A stretch of DNA of 64,000 nucleotides from Thiothrix sp. (lineage in GTDB: Bacteria; Pseudomonadota; Gammaproteobacteria; Thiotrichales; Thiotrichaceae), in NCBI GenBank assembly GCA_008015155.1, contig SSFA01000008.1, forward strand, positions 310,001-374,000, written 5' to 3'. Numbering within the stretch: position 1 is the first letter of the stretch; every line of letters begins with the position of its first letter. Positions 1 to 8,303 of this stretch are shown piece after piece. A program made the translations under genes and the position numbers. The notes under the pieces are model-generated. The model was not told where the DNA came from. It worked only from the letters and a program-made list of their open reading frames with translations, and did no database searches.

Positions 1-40
1 CACCGCAAAGAGCTTAGAAAGCAAACTATTGAGTGTGAAG

Positions 41-1711
41 CTACCTAGCTCTTAAAGCCTGATAACTCGTACCTAATGTAATACTATCAATAGTGCCACA
101 CCCCTCTACCTCGATCATAGAATCCTCAGTGCGCCGACAATCGGTAAGCCTGAAAGGTTCACAATCAAGACGCTGCTCTTCATCAATCAGTGTAGGTGTG
201 CGGCAATCGGTATCATAATAGCGAAACACTACATGGGAGCCGGGACGTAGATGAACCTCCGCAGCCGTATAAGTCGCACTGGAATTAACATCTTCAATCG
301 ACGGTCGATAAAAGAACGGACAGCATGGCTGTTCAAGACTCTCAGCCTCTTTGTGGTTACCAACTGCCATTTCCTCCCAGTCCCAACGATAAACCACACC
401 TTCTTTTGCCCAATATACCGCATCGCTGGCGCGCATAGTGGTCGCACCGATAATAAGACCACCCAAGTTAAGACCAACCAGATCAGAGTTTTCATTGTTT
501 GCATACACACCATCTCCAAACTCAAACAGAAAAGCATCTACTTCTGTGGACATCACATAAGCATCATCATGTACAACACCTGTGAGTGTTTCTGGCTTTA
601 ACCGTCGCCACTGATCTCTATTAAACCAAGGGGATGTAATGGCTTGAGCCTCACTACCATGTAATAAAACTAAGCCAGCATCTGAGGCATAGACCACCCC
701 TTGATAGCCTACTGAAACACTTTGAATAGAAACTAAAGGCAGATATTTATTAATTAAATTCCGTTGAAGTTGTACACCTGAATCTTGTAATTGAACGCGA
801 TAGTGGATAGGAAAATAATCGGTCAGCACATAAACATCATCTTTATGCACCTCTAAGCGCAGAGGCTTACCCCAGACACTACGAATCTTTCTACGTCGAC
901 TCTTACCCCAGCTCATAGGATCACCGGGATAGGTGTACCAAAGCTCATCATTCGCTAATCCCACCATGACCCCTGATTCTGTCATCCGCAGAGAATGCAA
1001 ATTATTAGGTGGACAACCCGATTCATGTAGCATGGGGTCGGCAGGTTCGCACTGATCAAACTTCAATTTGTTGGTAAATTCTGTTGCTGTGGTTTCTCCT
1101 ACAAAGAGCCACGCATCATTAATAGGCGTTTCAACCTCACCAAATTTCAAACCCGACTCAGCACGGTAAATCCTAAATCCATAAAAACAATCACCCTCAG
1201 CCGTCAACCCTGATAGCTTGACTTCACTATCACTGCAAACTGACAGGAGTTGTGTGGGTGGAGACAAGGCGCTTTCAAAAACGCGATTACCAACCTTTTT
1301 AAGACGGGTATAGGAATAGGCCACATAACGCGCTTTGTCATTGTCACAGATTGTAAACGCTGCTTTTGGTGCTGTTTTTGGACAGGGTACGCACCAAGTA
1401 CAGGACTTGCCTTGGCAGAGTTCAGCAAATGTTGCTATCTGTGGAGCACCATCACCGGTGATGTAAACGAGATTACAATCAATAACTATATCCACCTTCG
1501 TGGGCCATGTTAGGCAAGGGCAATCAGGAATAGGGGTAATCGACTGAATAGGCTGACCTACCTCGCAATGAATAGTCGGGCATGGGAAGTTACGAATGGT
1601 ACCATCCCATAACTTGGCATCAGTCACTGCTTCAGCATAGGTTGCTTCTTTTAAGCGAGAGTGTAGCCTAGGCGCTAAGCCTTTGAAGTTTCTTAGGTCT
1701 AATCTTGGCAT
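41..1711 (-). CDS. Large cysteine-rich virion protein, possible beta-propeller head-closure or tail-hub protein
   Basis: About 556 residues, the last virion gene visible on the left. I chose the ATG at 1711 because GAGGT lies about 6 bases upstream; an in-frame ATG at 1744 would overlap the previous gene by 46 bases and has no clear site. The middle has a fibronectin-III-like stretch (VAYSYTRLKKVGNRVFE) and the second half has repeating beta-strand blades (YVLTDYFPIHYRV, GVVYASDAGLVLLHG). That is compatible with a propeller such as P22 gp10, but this is a structural guess without a family match. Cysteine pairs are scattered throughout (CTWCVPCP, CCPFF). The next gene lies outside the window. 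Confidence 0.6.
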   Translation of the reverse strand: MPRLDLRNFKGLAPRLHSRLKEATYAEAVTDAKLWDGTIRNFPCPTIHCEVGQPIQSITPIPDCPCLTWPTKVDIVIDCNLVYITGDGAPQIATFAELCQGKSCTWCVPCPKTAPKAAFTICDNDKARYVAYSYTRLKKVGNRVFESALSPPTQLLSVCSDSEVKLSGLTAEGDCFYGFRIYRAESGLKFGEVETPINDAWLFVGETTATEFTNKLKFDQCEPADPMLHESGCPPNNLHSLRMTESGVMVGLANDELWYTYPGDPMSWGKSRRRKIRSVWGKPLRLEVHKDDVYVLTDYFPIHYRVQLQDSGVQLQRNLINKYLPLVSIQSVSVGYQGVVYASDAGLVLLHGSEAQAITSPWFNRDQWRRLKPETLTGVVHDDAYVMSTEVDAFLFEFGDGVYANNENSDLVGLNLGGLIIGATTMRASDAVYWAKEGVVYRWDWEEMAVGNHKEAESLEQPCCPFFYRPSIEDVNSSATYTAAEVHLRPGSHVVFRYYDTDCRTPTLIDEEQRLDCEPFRLTDCRRTEDSMIEVEGCGTIDSITLGTSYQALRAR

Positions 1712-2193
1712 GAACAGACCTCGCAGGTCGGTACATCCATGCATTTGTCTACGGTAAGAAACGTGATTCCCTTATTTTCATCAACTGATAATATTTGGTA
1801 GGTTCGATAAGTGACCGATCCGCACACATTACAAGGATTGCAGGTCTTTACTTGGCAATTATCAACCCCGAGATTATTGCAACCTTCAACCCGAGTTGTA
1901 TCAAAACAAAGGTTTTGACCTATAAAGAATTTTGCCCGACACGTTTCTTCGCAGCCAATCGTTAAATAGCCTTCGTAATACCCTCTATCCAAAGAGACGC
2001 TACTAATATCAACCGTCACCGATGGAAAATCATCAGTAATTTCAAAGTTATCTAGCACACAAGATTGAGAGCAGCCTTTGCGCTCTAGGGTAAAAGTAAT
2101 AGCACCCTCGGGCCTAACCGGTGGTCTATTAATATCCAGCGAGTTCTTAATAGAAAACTGAAGTGCCGTGGTTTGTGGTGGCAAGTAGATCAT
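1699..2193 (-). CDS. Cysteine-rich phage structural protein (164 aa)
   Basis: This protein has 14 cysteines in 164 residues (about 8.5 percent), mostly as CxxC or CxC pairs in the second half (KTCNPCNVCG, CEVCSCQD at the very end). It lies in the leftward virion operon, 3 bases after the upstream 242-aa gene and overlapping the next gene by 13 bases. The N-terminal half reads as beta-strand-rich, like a small head-tail joining or decoration protein. I do not recognise a family. No signal peptide is present, so cytoplasmic expression of so many cysteines suggests metal binding or disulfides that form only in the assembled virion. Confidence 0.6.
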   Translation of the reverse strand: MIYLPPQTTALQFSIKNSLDINRPPVRPEGAITFTLERKGCSQSCVLDNFEITDDFPSVTVDISSVSLDRGYYEGYLTIGCEETCRAKFFIGQNLCFDTTRVEGCNNLGVDNCQVKTCNPCNVCGSVTYRTYQILSVDENKGITFLTVDKCMDVPTCEVCSCQD

Positions 2194-2196
2194 GGC

Positions 2197-2925
2197 CTAA
2201 CTCCAAAAGGCATCAGCCATTTTTTTAGATATTCTTTGTCGCTGAGTTACACCTTGATTAGTTGCAAAAGCGCGACCCTTAGCAGCCCAGTGCGCTGACT
2301 CTTGCTCATACTTAGCAAAATAGGCTTTATCAGCCCAGTCCATGTCTTTCATGCCATAAAGCAATTTTAGTGCGTAACTAATAATAGCTCTGCGCCAACG
2401 CTGGCCCTGAAATTCAACGGGAACCGAACAATTATCGAACACTTTGGTATAGCTATAGGTAGCGCAAAATCCATTGACCGAGCTACCCACTGGCATAAAG
2501 GGAAGCTTTAATTCTTGGTTTTCTAGGTCATGCTTAAAACCAATAACTGAATACTCTATATCCATACTGCCACAGCTATTGCAGTCACTTTGGCGCTCAA
2601 GACAGCGCGTACTCCCACAAGCACTGACTGCTTCACTAGATACAACTAGCTTATGTATATGAATAAGCTCTCGGTCATCGGGAATAAAAAAAGGGATGGT
2701 ATTTACACCACACTCTAAATCAAAACAAAACTTATCCCTTAGCAGCGTAGAGTCTTGAGCAAAATACTGCGCAGCCTTTTTTACATAATGGATGATGACA
2801 TCATCAGGCGCTCGCCGATAATCTTGCTTTGGACTCGATACAAAGGGAATAATATCTGCAAGAAATGAGCTCCACTGCGTCTTGTCAGGTATTTTCGGTG
2901 AGGCTTTGCAGGGGTTAGTCGCCAT
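2197..2925 (-). CDS. Putative head-completion (adaptor-like) phage protein
   Basis: The protein has 242 residues, helical at both ends, with a central beta-rich insert holding a cysteine cluster (SACGSTRCLERQSDCNSCGS). N-terminal helices carry DDVIIHYVKKAAQYFAQDST, a pattern seen in phage head-tail adaptors whose helical bundle sits on the portal ring. The gene overlaps the upstream 242-aa gene by 11 bases and is followed 3 bases later by a cysteine-rich gene. The role is inferred from position after the capsid gene, helical character and size; no family is recognised. Confidence 0.55.
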   Translation of the reverse strand: MATNPCKASPKIPDKTQWSSFLADIIPFVSSPKQDYRRAPDDVIIHYVKKAAQYFAQDSTLLRDKFCFDLECGVNTIPFFIPDDRELIHIHKLVVSSEAVSACGSTRCLERQSDCNSCGSMDIEYSVIGFKHDLENQELKLPFMPVGSSVNGFCATYSYTKVFDNCSVPVEFQGQRWRRAIISYALKLLYGMKDMDWADKAYFAKYEQESAHWAAKGRAFATNQGVTQRQRISKKMADAFWS

Positions 2926-3643
2926 TGATCCTCCGCTTGGTCAACAAGAAATCATCTTCAAGTAGCGAATAATCCACCATAAACTTAGTGGTCATAGTGG
3001 TTAAATAAGCCTGCCAATGCGCTTCAGCTAGCTTTGGCATTGCACCATCTTTATGATCGATGCTATATAACCGAAATAGGGTATTATCGACAATCGCCTG
3101 AAATAGCTCACCGCACACAGTACAAGGTAGCTCAGGACCATCTAGTACCGTATTTGGAACGCAAGAAATAATGGCCTTAATACCAGCACGAGGCGGTGGA
3201 TGCTGAAAGCGAATACAGCAGGGACTGGTTTCAATTTGATCCCACCAGCCTGGGTTATATCCATCTAAGGGGCCTTCCCCATGAAAACAGTCTGGTGTAT
3301 CACAATCTGTGAAATAACAGCCTAAAAAATCTAGGCTGAAATTATCTTGCTCATCATCTTTATCTTCGATGATATTGCAGCTTTGGCCATCTACAGAAAT
3401 CACCCCGACGACTCGACAGCAGTCTTCACAAAAGCACTGTACGCAGGCGCACTCTTTAAGAGTAACTTCTTTATTGATAGCAAATAAATCGGGACGCAAA
3501 GCAAAGATAGAAGAAAGTGCTTCACGTAAAACTTTACGAATTACATCTTCTTTCCATACTTTCCAGTCGCCTTTATTAGACGAAAACTCATCGTTTATCC
3601 GACAACCAGCAATATGCTGCACTAAATCATCATAAGAGCACAT
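2915..3643 (-). CDS. Cysteine-rich phage protein (242 aa), head-tail joining region
   Basis: There are 17 cysteines in 242 residues, with a dense stretch KECACVQCFCEDCCRVVGV near residue 65-83 and further pairs (SPCC, PCTVCGE). The N-terminus starts MCSYDDLVQHIAG and the C-terminus is helical and ends with a basic KRRINGD. It has the same length as the following gene and a similar overall plan (helical ends, cysteine-bearing middle), so the two may be diverged paralogs. I see no recognisable family. It is translationally coupled to its neighbours (2 bases and 11 bases of spacing or overlap). Confidence 0.55.
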   Translation of the reverse strand: MCSYDDLVQHIAGCRINDEFSSNKGDWKVWKEDVIRKVLREALSSIFALRPDLFAINKEVTLKECACVQCFCEDCCRVVGVISVDGQSCNIIEDKDDEQDNFSLDFLGCYFTDCDTPDCFHGEGPLDGYNPGWWDQIETSPCCIRFQHPPPRAGIKAIISCVPNTVLDGPELPCTVCGELFQAIVDNTLFRLYSIDHKDGAMPKLAEAHWQAYLTTMTTKFMVDYSLLEDDFLLTKRRINGD

Positions 3644-3645
3644 GA

Positions 3646-4035
3646 TTAACCGGGCTGCTCATTACCAGATGATGCTGGTTCAGTAAGAGGTTTAGCACGT
3701 GTCACCGTCTTTTTTGGTTTTTTGACAGATGCTGCTTTTGCTGCTTTTGATTTACGAGGAAATTTAGTTACCGTAATAGCCTCTTTTACAGGTGCTGGTC
3801 TATCCTCTAGTGTAATACCCTGAGCCTCGCCGTAGATAGCAACCAACTCCTTCCATCGGCTTTCATCAGAAATACGCTCCCAGTCTAATCGCCCATGCTC
3901 TTGGTCATTAACAAATGTTTCAAGTCGACCGCGATTATCTGGATGACTAGTATCAGAGAGCATATCGAGCATTGGCGTTTGACCAGCCCACAGAACATTA
4001 GTCTTTGTATTTATATAGCCGTATGTTTGTTGCAT
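3646..4035 (-). CDS. Phage protein with lysine-rich tail (129 aa)
   Basis: The N-terminal 75 residues are ordinary mixed sequence (ends near WKELVAIYGEAQGITL). The remainder is a low-complexity, very basic tail rich in Lys, Ala and Pro (PRKSKAAKAASVKKPKKTV). Such tails are common in small head proteins that contact packaged DNA. The gene begins after a hairpin (4069-4092) that separates it from the capsid block. The function is unknown; the DNA-contact idea is inference from composition only. Confidence 0.5.
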   Translation of the reverse strand: MQQTYGYINTKTNVLWAGQTPMLDMLSDTSHPDNRGRLETFVNDQEHGRLDWERISDESRWKELVAIYGEAQGITLEDRPAPVKEAITVTKFPRKSKAAKAASVKKPKKTVTRAKPLTEPASSGNEQPG

Positions 4036-4068
4036 GACAGTTTACCTATTACCTATGTTTTATTGAAA

Positions 4069-4092
4069 AGCGCTCTCATTAAAAAGAGCGCT
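4069..4092 (-). terminator. Hairpin between capsid-block genes, weak intrinsic terminator
   Basis: AGCGCTCT and AGAGCGCT form an 8-bp perfect stem. On the minus strand it is followed by TTTT and then CAATAAAA, so the T-run is short and termination would be partial. It lies between the cysteine-rich 237-aa gene and the lysine-tailed gene. Confidence 0.45.
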
Positions 4093-4101
4093 ATTGTTTA
4101 T

Positions 4102-4815
4102 TTAACAGCTTGCTTTAGTTAAGCATTGCTGATCACACTTCCAGCATGGCATGTTATTGCAGCAATCACCGACATTACCGCAGCCTTCAATGACTCTACG
4201 CATGCAGGTATCTTCTGTGAGTGCATGCACATCAATACCCATGCATGGAACTGGATTACAGTCATTACCCCAGTATTGATTACCTTCATCGTCTACATAG
4301 GGGAGCTTGGTAAACTCTAGCGATACCAGCAGAATAAAGCCGCCCTCAACACCAACAGGTTTAGCTAACCAGTCCTGCTTGGCCCAAACTTTTTCGTAAG
4401 CTTTAATGCCTTCGACTTTTTGAATTTCGGTCACTTCTTTGGTAGCACAATTAACTTTACTGACCTTGATATTGAACTCAACGCAGTTCTTTTCAGCGCA
4501 AGCTACCGACCACGCTATCCCTTTAAAGCCAACACCGGGGCCAACCCAACGAACAATTTCAAATGTTTCATCTTCAGGCGTTGGGCCAATATCCATTAGC
4601 TTTTGCTCTAAAGCACCATCTTCTAGCCCAGTATTAAAATGGATCTTTACCGCAGAGTTTTGCCGAATATCAATAGTATTGATACCCCAGCTTTTTTCCA
4701 TTTCATCACAAGGCGGCATAGCGGTCAGCAGTGCATCCTGTGCTGTCCAGTGCAGATTAACGATGGAACCATTACCATAGCTAGCCGGTTCCTGATCAAA
4801 TAAATAACGCGCCAT
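4102..4815 (-). CDS. Cysteine-rich virion protein directly after the major capsid gene
   Basis: The protein has 237 residues with 14 cysteines, 9 of them in the last 40 residues (GCGNVGDCCNNMPCWKCDQQ). The first 190 residues look like a compact beta-rich fold (KAYEKVWAKQDWL, GFILLVSLEFTKLPYV). The gene starts 3 bases after the stop of the capsid gene, the usual place for a head-decoration or stabilising protein. The C-terminal cysteine knot resembles a zinc or disulfide-stabilised tail. Family unknown. Confidence 0.55.
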   Translation of the reverse strand: MARYLFDQEPASYGNGSIVNLHWTAQDALLTAMPPCDEMEKSWGINTIDIRQNSAVKIHFNTGLEDGALEQKLMDIGPTPEDETFEIVRWVGPGVGFKGIAWSVACAEKNCVEFNIKVSKVNCATKEVTEIQKVEGIKAYEKVWAKQDWLAKPVGVEGGFILLVSLEFTKLPYVDDEGNQYWGNDCNPVPCMGIDVHALTEDTCMRRVIEGCGNVGDCCNNMPCWKCDQQCLTKASC

Positions 4816-4818
4816 GAC

Positions 4819-5796
4819 TTAACCCCCTGTTACCAATGGCTCAACACGCACCCACATAACACCTACTTTGCGCGGGTCAATGAGCTTTAAGCCAAAATGC
4901 CAATAAATGTCGATGTATTTATTTGAATCACCACGACCCCCTTCTTTGTAGTCAATGGCTACGTCATAGCCTGTCCATAGCGCATCATCATAGCCAAATA
5001 AAATTGGGTAGATCATGGCACCACCATCATTAATGACAGGCAGACAGCGTGACTTGATATACTCGACTTGATCAACTTGCCGTGAATCCCCCATCACTGG
5101 CGAGCTGCAAGTGTGGCACTGGCCGTTATAGTAATAAGCAGATAATCGGTCATTAAGAGCAATATTTTCCATATAGCCCTCAGCAACTACTGCATACATA
5201 GGACGACCTGTAGATGAGTAATTTAGCCCCATCTCAGACATGACTCGCTGCATGCCATAGTGCTGCCCCCACACCGTATCAGGGTTAGTGATCAGTGGGT
5301 TAGCCTGTGTCCCTAGATTGATATTACCGCTTCGGTATCCTGCATTAACTCCGCGATTTTTTGCGCTAGCCTCACCTATGATTGTTGCGAAGGCACGACT
5401 ATCAAAAGCCAGCATCGTATCTGCTTGATAGCTATCAATGACTTCCTGCACAAATGAAGGGTCATTCGCTTGGATTTTTTCCCAGTTACACTCTTCCCAA
5501 GCAAGAGATACCCCCATCTTGTCGCCAACCATGAATATCTGTTCACGCGGCATGCGCACAGTAACCGGTTTTAGAATACCGCCATACTCAACTTCTTGAG
5601 CGCGATTATGTGTTTCAAATTCGTGACGAATATTAAAAGCAGTACCGCACTTTCCGAATCCTTTGAATACAGAAATTCGCGGTAATATGCTTTTCTTTTT
5701 AATACCCATAATCTTTTCATTACGGATATATTGAATTGGGTTTAGGCTAGAGCCTACTGGAATAGGGGAAACCCCCGGTGCATATCGAGCGTTCAT
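4819..5796 (-). CDS. Major capsid protein (HK97-fold candidate)
   Basis: The 325-residue protein follows directly after a scaffold-like gene and sits downstream of portal and terminase, the standard position of the capsid gene. The sequence has features common in podovirus-type capsid proteins: an N-terminal arm, an acidic long-helix region (DPSFVQEVIDSYQADTMLAFDSRAFATII), and a C-terminal LKLIDPRKVGVMWVRVEPL strand. The fold assignment is by position and general character, not by a strong motif. Cysteines are fewer than in the neighbouring genes but include CHTCSSP. It would form the icosahedral shell. Confidence 0.7.
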   Translation of the reverse strand: MNARYAPGVSPIPVGSSLNPIQYIRNEKIMGIKKKSILPRISVFKGFGKCGTAFNIRHEFETHNRAQEVEYGGILKPVTVRMPREQIFMVGDKMGVSLAWEECNWEKIQANDPSFVQEVIDSYQADTMLAFDSRAFATIIGEASAKNRGVNAGYRSGNINLGTQANPLITNPDTVWGQHYGMQRVMSEMGLNYSSTGRPMYAVVAEGYMENIALNDRLSAYYYNGQCHTCSSPVMGDSRQVDQVEYIKSRCLPVINDGGAMIYPILFGYDDALWTGYDVAIDYKEGGRGDSNKYIDIYWHFGLKLIDPRKVGVMWVRVEPLVTGG

Positions 5797-5799
5797 TAG

Positions 5800-6405
5800 T
5801 TACCCCCCGTATTTTTTTTCATATTCGGCATCAGTCATGCGCCCCTGCATCACTGCCAATAAATCTCTATCGGCATCGGATGAAGTAGGCAAACTCGACT
5901 GACTGTTAGAAGAAGCACGCGCTTTAGACGTGGTGATCTCTTGATTTTTTGGAATAGTCTCAGCACTTTCAGTAGCTGCATTGGCGTACTGCCGAAGACC
6001 TTCAATATCATTGTTTTGCTCAAACATTTTTCTAGCTTGGCCCCAGGTCAAAGAACCAAAACCAGATGGTTTTTTATCAAACTCCTCATTAGCGACAGCC
6101 CCGGGAATAATAGCCTGCATAAACTGACTGGCTTGCATATCATTTTGCTTAGCTATTCGATTGACTTGCTCAGTTAATCCCGTTAGTTGCTGCCCAAACT
6201 TTGACTGCATTTCTGCCATACTTTGCTTCAGCATAGCTTTTACAGCGGCTTCAGGATCAGTATCAAAATCGTAACGATCAGGCTGCTGATCTTGCTGTAA
6301 TTGAGGAACATGCTTAGCTAACAAATCAGGCAATGACTCTTCAAGCTGTCTACGCTGTGCAGCTAGCAAATCATCGCCCCACTTTTTTAAATCTTCAGGT
6401 GACAC
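5800..6405 (-). CDS. Putative capsid scaffolding protein
   Basis: The protein has 201 residues, is highly charged and mostly helical, with glutamine-rich segments (QLQQDQQPDRYDFDTDP) and no cysteine. The C-terminus ends in a short helix with ADRDLLAVMQGRMTDAEYEKKYGG-like acidic/basic pattern, typical of the capsid-binding tail of scaffolds. It lies 3 bases before the capsid gene, the classic scaffold position. It should be a transient assembly core, absent from mature virions. Confidence 0.65.
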   Translation of the reverse strand: MSPEDLKKWGDDLLAAQRRQLEESLPDLLAKHVPQLQQDQQPDRYDFDTDPEAAVKAMLKQSMAEMQSKFGQQLTGLTEQVNRIAKQNDMQASQFMQAIIPGAVANEEFDKKPSGFGSLTWGQARKMFEQNNDIEGLRQYANAATESAETIPKNQEITTSKARASSNSQSSLPTSSDADRDLLAVMQGRMTDAEYEKKYGG

Positions 6406-6622
6406 TAGACTTCTCCATTGTAATTAATTCAGAGGAGAGATTGAGAATAGATGCATAATTAGCCATAGCACTTCGCAATTGAGCATCTGTAAAACTTTCA
6501 TGGCTCATAGCAATGCCATTCAAGACACGCTGCGCTGATAAGCGCTTATGCCTCATGAATTTTACAAACCCATCATCAGCAGATAATCGTTCTCTCAGTG
6601 CTTTAACTTCATCAGTTGTCAT
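6395..6622 (-). CDS. Small helical phage protein (75 aa)
   Basis: A 75-residue helical protein (MTTDEVKALRERLSADDGF start) that overlaps the scaffold gene by 11 bases and the upstream 116-aa gene by 4 bases (ATGA). Coupling to both neighbours suggests a role in head assembly, but no family is recognised. Confidence 0.5.
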   Translation of the reverse strand: MTTDEVKALRERLSADDGFVKFMRHKRLSAQRVLNGIAMSHESFTDAQLRSAMANYASILNLSSELITMEKSSVT

Positions 6623-6969
6623 GAAATACAGCCTTCTAAGAATTGAATGCCCAGCTCTTGTCTAGTGATCGTTGCCGTTTTTGATGCACCATCAAAACTC
6701 ACTAGCATGTACTTGCCTGGCTCTTGAATTTTGACAGTAGGTGTCTGCTGATTAAGAACTACAGGATTATCTTGCAGCTTATAGGGCATGGTAGTGATAG
6801 TATTTCCACAAGAGCCTGTCACGCGCATAACGTGATAGGCATCCTGCCAATCGCAAAAATCACCGCTTAACAAAACCGGCTTATCACGAATAGAAAACGA
6901 AACCGTTCCTTGCGGGCTTGTCGGCGATGTTAGTGCTATTTCATTTCCAGCTCTGTGCAGTTGTTCCAT
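6619..6969 (-). CDS. Small beta-rich phage protein (116 aa)
   Basis: The product is beta-strand-rich (GTVSFSIRDKPVLLSGDF, GKYMLVSFDGASKTATITRQEL) with three cysteines and no signal peptide. It begins the capsid gene block after a gap of 138 bases that contains a terminator for the upstream genes. It resembles small immunoglobulin-like head or fibre proteins in composition only. Confidence 0.45.
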   Translation of the reverse strand: MEQLHRAGNEIALTSPTSPQGTVSFSIRDKPVLLSGDFCDWQDAYHVMRVTGSCGNTITTMPYKLQDNPVVLNQQTPTVKIQEPGKYMLVSFDGASKTATITRQELGIQFLEGCIS

Positions 6970-7051
6970 ATCAATCTCTCTGTAACAAAGACCATGTTAC
7001 AGAACGACGATAGCAGCCAATTTTTTATGGATTTTATGGAAAGCATGCAGC

Positions 7052-7076
7052 AAAAAATAAACCCGCTGAAGCGGGC
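7052..7076 (-). terminator. Intrinsic terminator after the tail-fibre block
   Basis: The minus-strand reading is a stem AGCCCGCTTCAGCGGG followed by TTTATTTTTT, a standard intrinsic terminator. It lies 32 bases after the stop of the 182-aa gene and before the capsid block. Confidence 0.75.
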
Positions 7077-7107
7077 TTATAAATTAATTAGCTCGATTAC
7101 TTTAAGA

Positions 7108-7656
7108 TTACTTTAAATAGACCCAGCGCCCGCCATCCCAAACAAAAATCGCATAGCGCAACGCAGTTGTCATCGTCAAAGCAGCAGTCATACTCGTATT
7201 CGTCGTATTAACTACTAAATTAAATGATGCATTATGAATTATGCTAAAAAACTTTCCGATACTAGATCCTACTGTCAGTGGCGGCAGAGTGATCGGTGTG
7301 GCATACGACCCGTCATAATCTCGATATCCGTCGTATGTAGCTGGCACAACATTGCTTACTAAATTAGCAGCCAATGCATAATTAGATGGAGTGTTAATAA
7401 ATCGCGGACTGTTATTTAGAATAATGTATTCGCCGACTCCAGTCCCATCGTTTTTATCTGCATCCCATAATAAAAAATCGCCTTTTTTGAAACTTTTACC
7501 AGCATCAGGTCGACCTGTTGGGACGGTAACATCATTATTAATCTGATAGATCACTCTAGCGTTAATAGTTGATGTGGTAGGAAGATCGGTGGATGAATTG
7601 ATTTCAGTTTTACTAAATAAATCTTCTACCGTCGCTATAATATAACCTGCGCTCAT
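7108..7656 (-). CDS. Probable phage fibre-associated protein (182 aa)
   Basis: The protein is beta-rich and Thr/Asn-rich, with GDFLLWDADKNDGTGVGEYI in the middle and AIFVWDGGRWVYL at the end, a pattern typical of small fibre or receptor-binding tips. It is the last of four consecutive genes (adhesin, coiled coil, two small beta proteins) that together look like a host-recognition module. The spacing to the upstream gene is zero bases. No family recognised. Confidence 0.5.
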   Translation of the reverse strand: MSAGYIIATVEDLFSKTEINSSTDLPTTSTINARVIYQINNDVTVPTGRPDAGKSFKKGDFLLWDADKNDGTGVGEYIILNNSPRFINTPSNYALAANLVSNVVPATYDGYRDYDGSYATPITLPPLTVGSSIGKFFSIIHNASFNLVVNTTNTSMTAALTMTTALRYAIFVWDGGRWVYLK

Positions 7657-7983
7657 TTAATCACCCCACAGATTATAAGTGGCTACGCCCGCAGGATACC
7701 CCGCTGGTCTAAAACGCATTTGAGTCAATGAAATACCATTTGTAGAATCATTGCCCCACGACTGTGAGGAACCCTTATAGATAGTTAAAGGCCACGTAGT
7801 TCCACTATCAAACGACACTTCAACATCGGCTGTTGAAGTTGGTGTAACTAGAATAGATACACTATGCTGAGCGCCAGTCGGCACAGAGTTAATAGTTGTA
7901 TTGCTTTTATAAGAAATACCCGTTGGCGTTTGCTTAATAATCGCTGCTGCTGGATAAGTACGAGCGCCAGTTAATGCAATCAT
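7657..7983 (-). CDS. Small beta-rich phage protein (108 aa)
   Basis: A 108-residue protein with strands such as HSVSILVTPTSTADVEVSFDSG and no cysteines. It is packed between the coiled-coil gene (stop and start adjacent) and the 182-aa gene. Thr/Ser-rich composition and position suggest a fibre or adhesin accessory component. Function not identified. Confidence 0.45.
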   Translation of the reverse strand: MIALTGARTYPAAAIIKQTPTGISYKSNTTINSVPTGAQHSVSILVTPTSTADVEVSFDSGTTWPLTIYKGSSQSWGNDSTNGISLTQMRFRPAGYPAGVATYNLWGD

Positions 7984-8292
7984 TTACTTCACCTTGGACT
8001 TAGGTTTATTTTTAATAGCATCAGACTTTGCTTTTTTATCGACCAGCTCTTTAGATAAACGCTCAATTTCAGCCGTTTCAAATTCAATATTTGCTTTACG
8101 CTCGGCAATATCACGCTCAAGCTGATCAGATTCAGCAATAATAGCAATCTCAGCATCAGCAATATCAGTAGCAGAGACACCAATCATCTGCTTTCCTAAA
8201 ACGCCTAAATCAACAGTGACTGTATTAGTTTTAGCATCATGCTTCACTTTTCCCTCGGCTACTAATCGAGCCGCTGTATTTTTATCAATCAT
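7984..8292 (-). CDS. Coiled-coil phage protein (102 aa)
   Basis: The second half is a long heptad-patterned helix (LERDIAERKANIEFETAEIE) ending in a basic tail KNKPKSKVK. The N-terminal 40 residues are a small beta unit (HDAKTNTVTVDLGVLGKQMI). It follows the leucine-rich-repeat adhesin gene by 11 bases. A trimerisation or spacer role in the tail-tip assembly is plausible but inferred. Confidence 0.5.
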   Translation of the reverse strand: MIDKNTAARLVAEGKVKHDAKTNTVTVDLGVLGKQMIGVSATDIADAEIAIIAESDQLERDIAERKANIEFETAEIERLSKELVDKKAKSDAIKNKPKSKVK

Positions 8293-8303
8293 ATAAACCT
8301 CGA

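Noticed and set aside
229-601. ORFs antisense or in another frame inside the large virion gene
   Set aside because: Shadow frames of the 41-1711 gene; no ribosome site and no domain.
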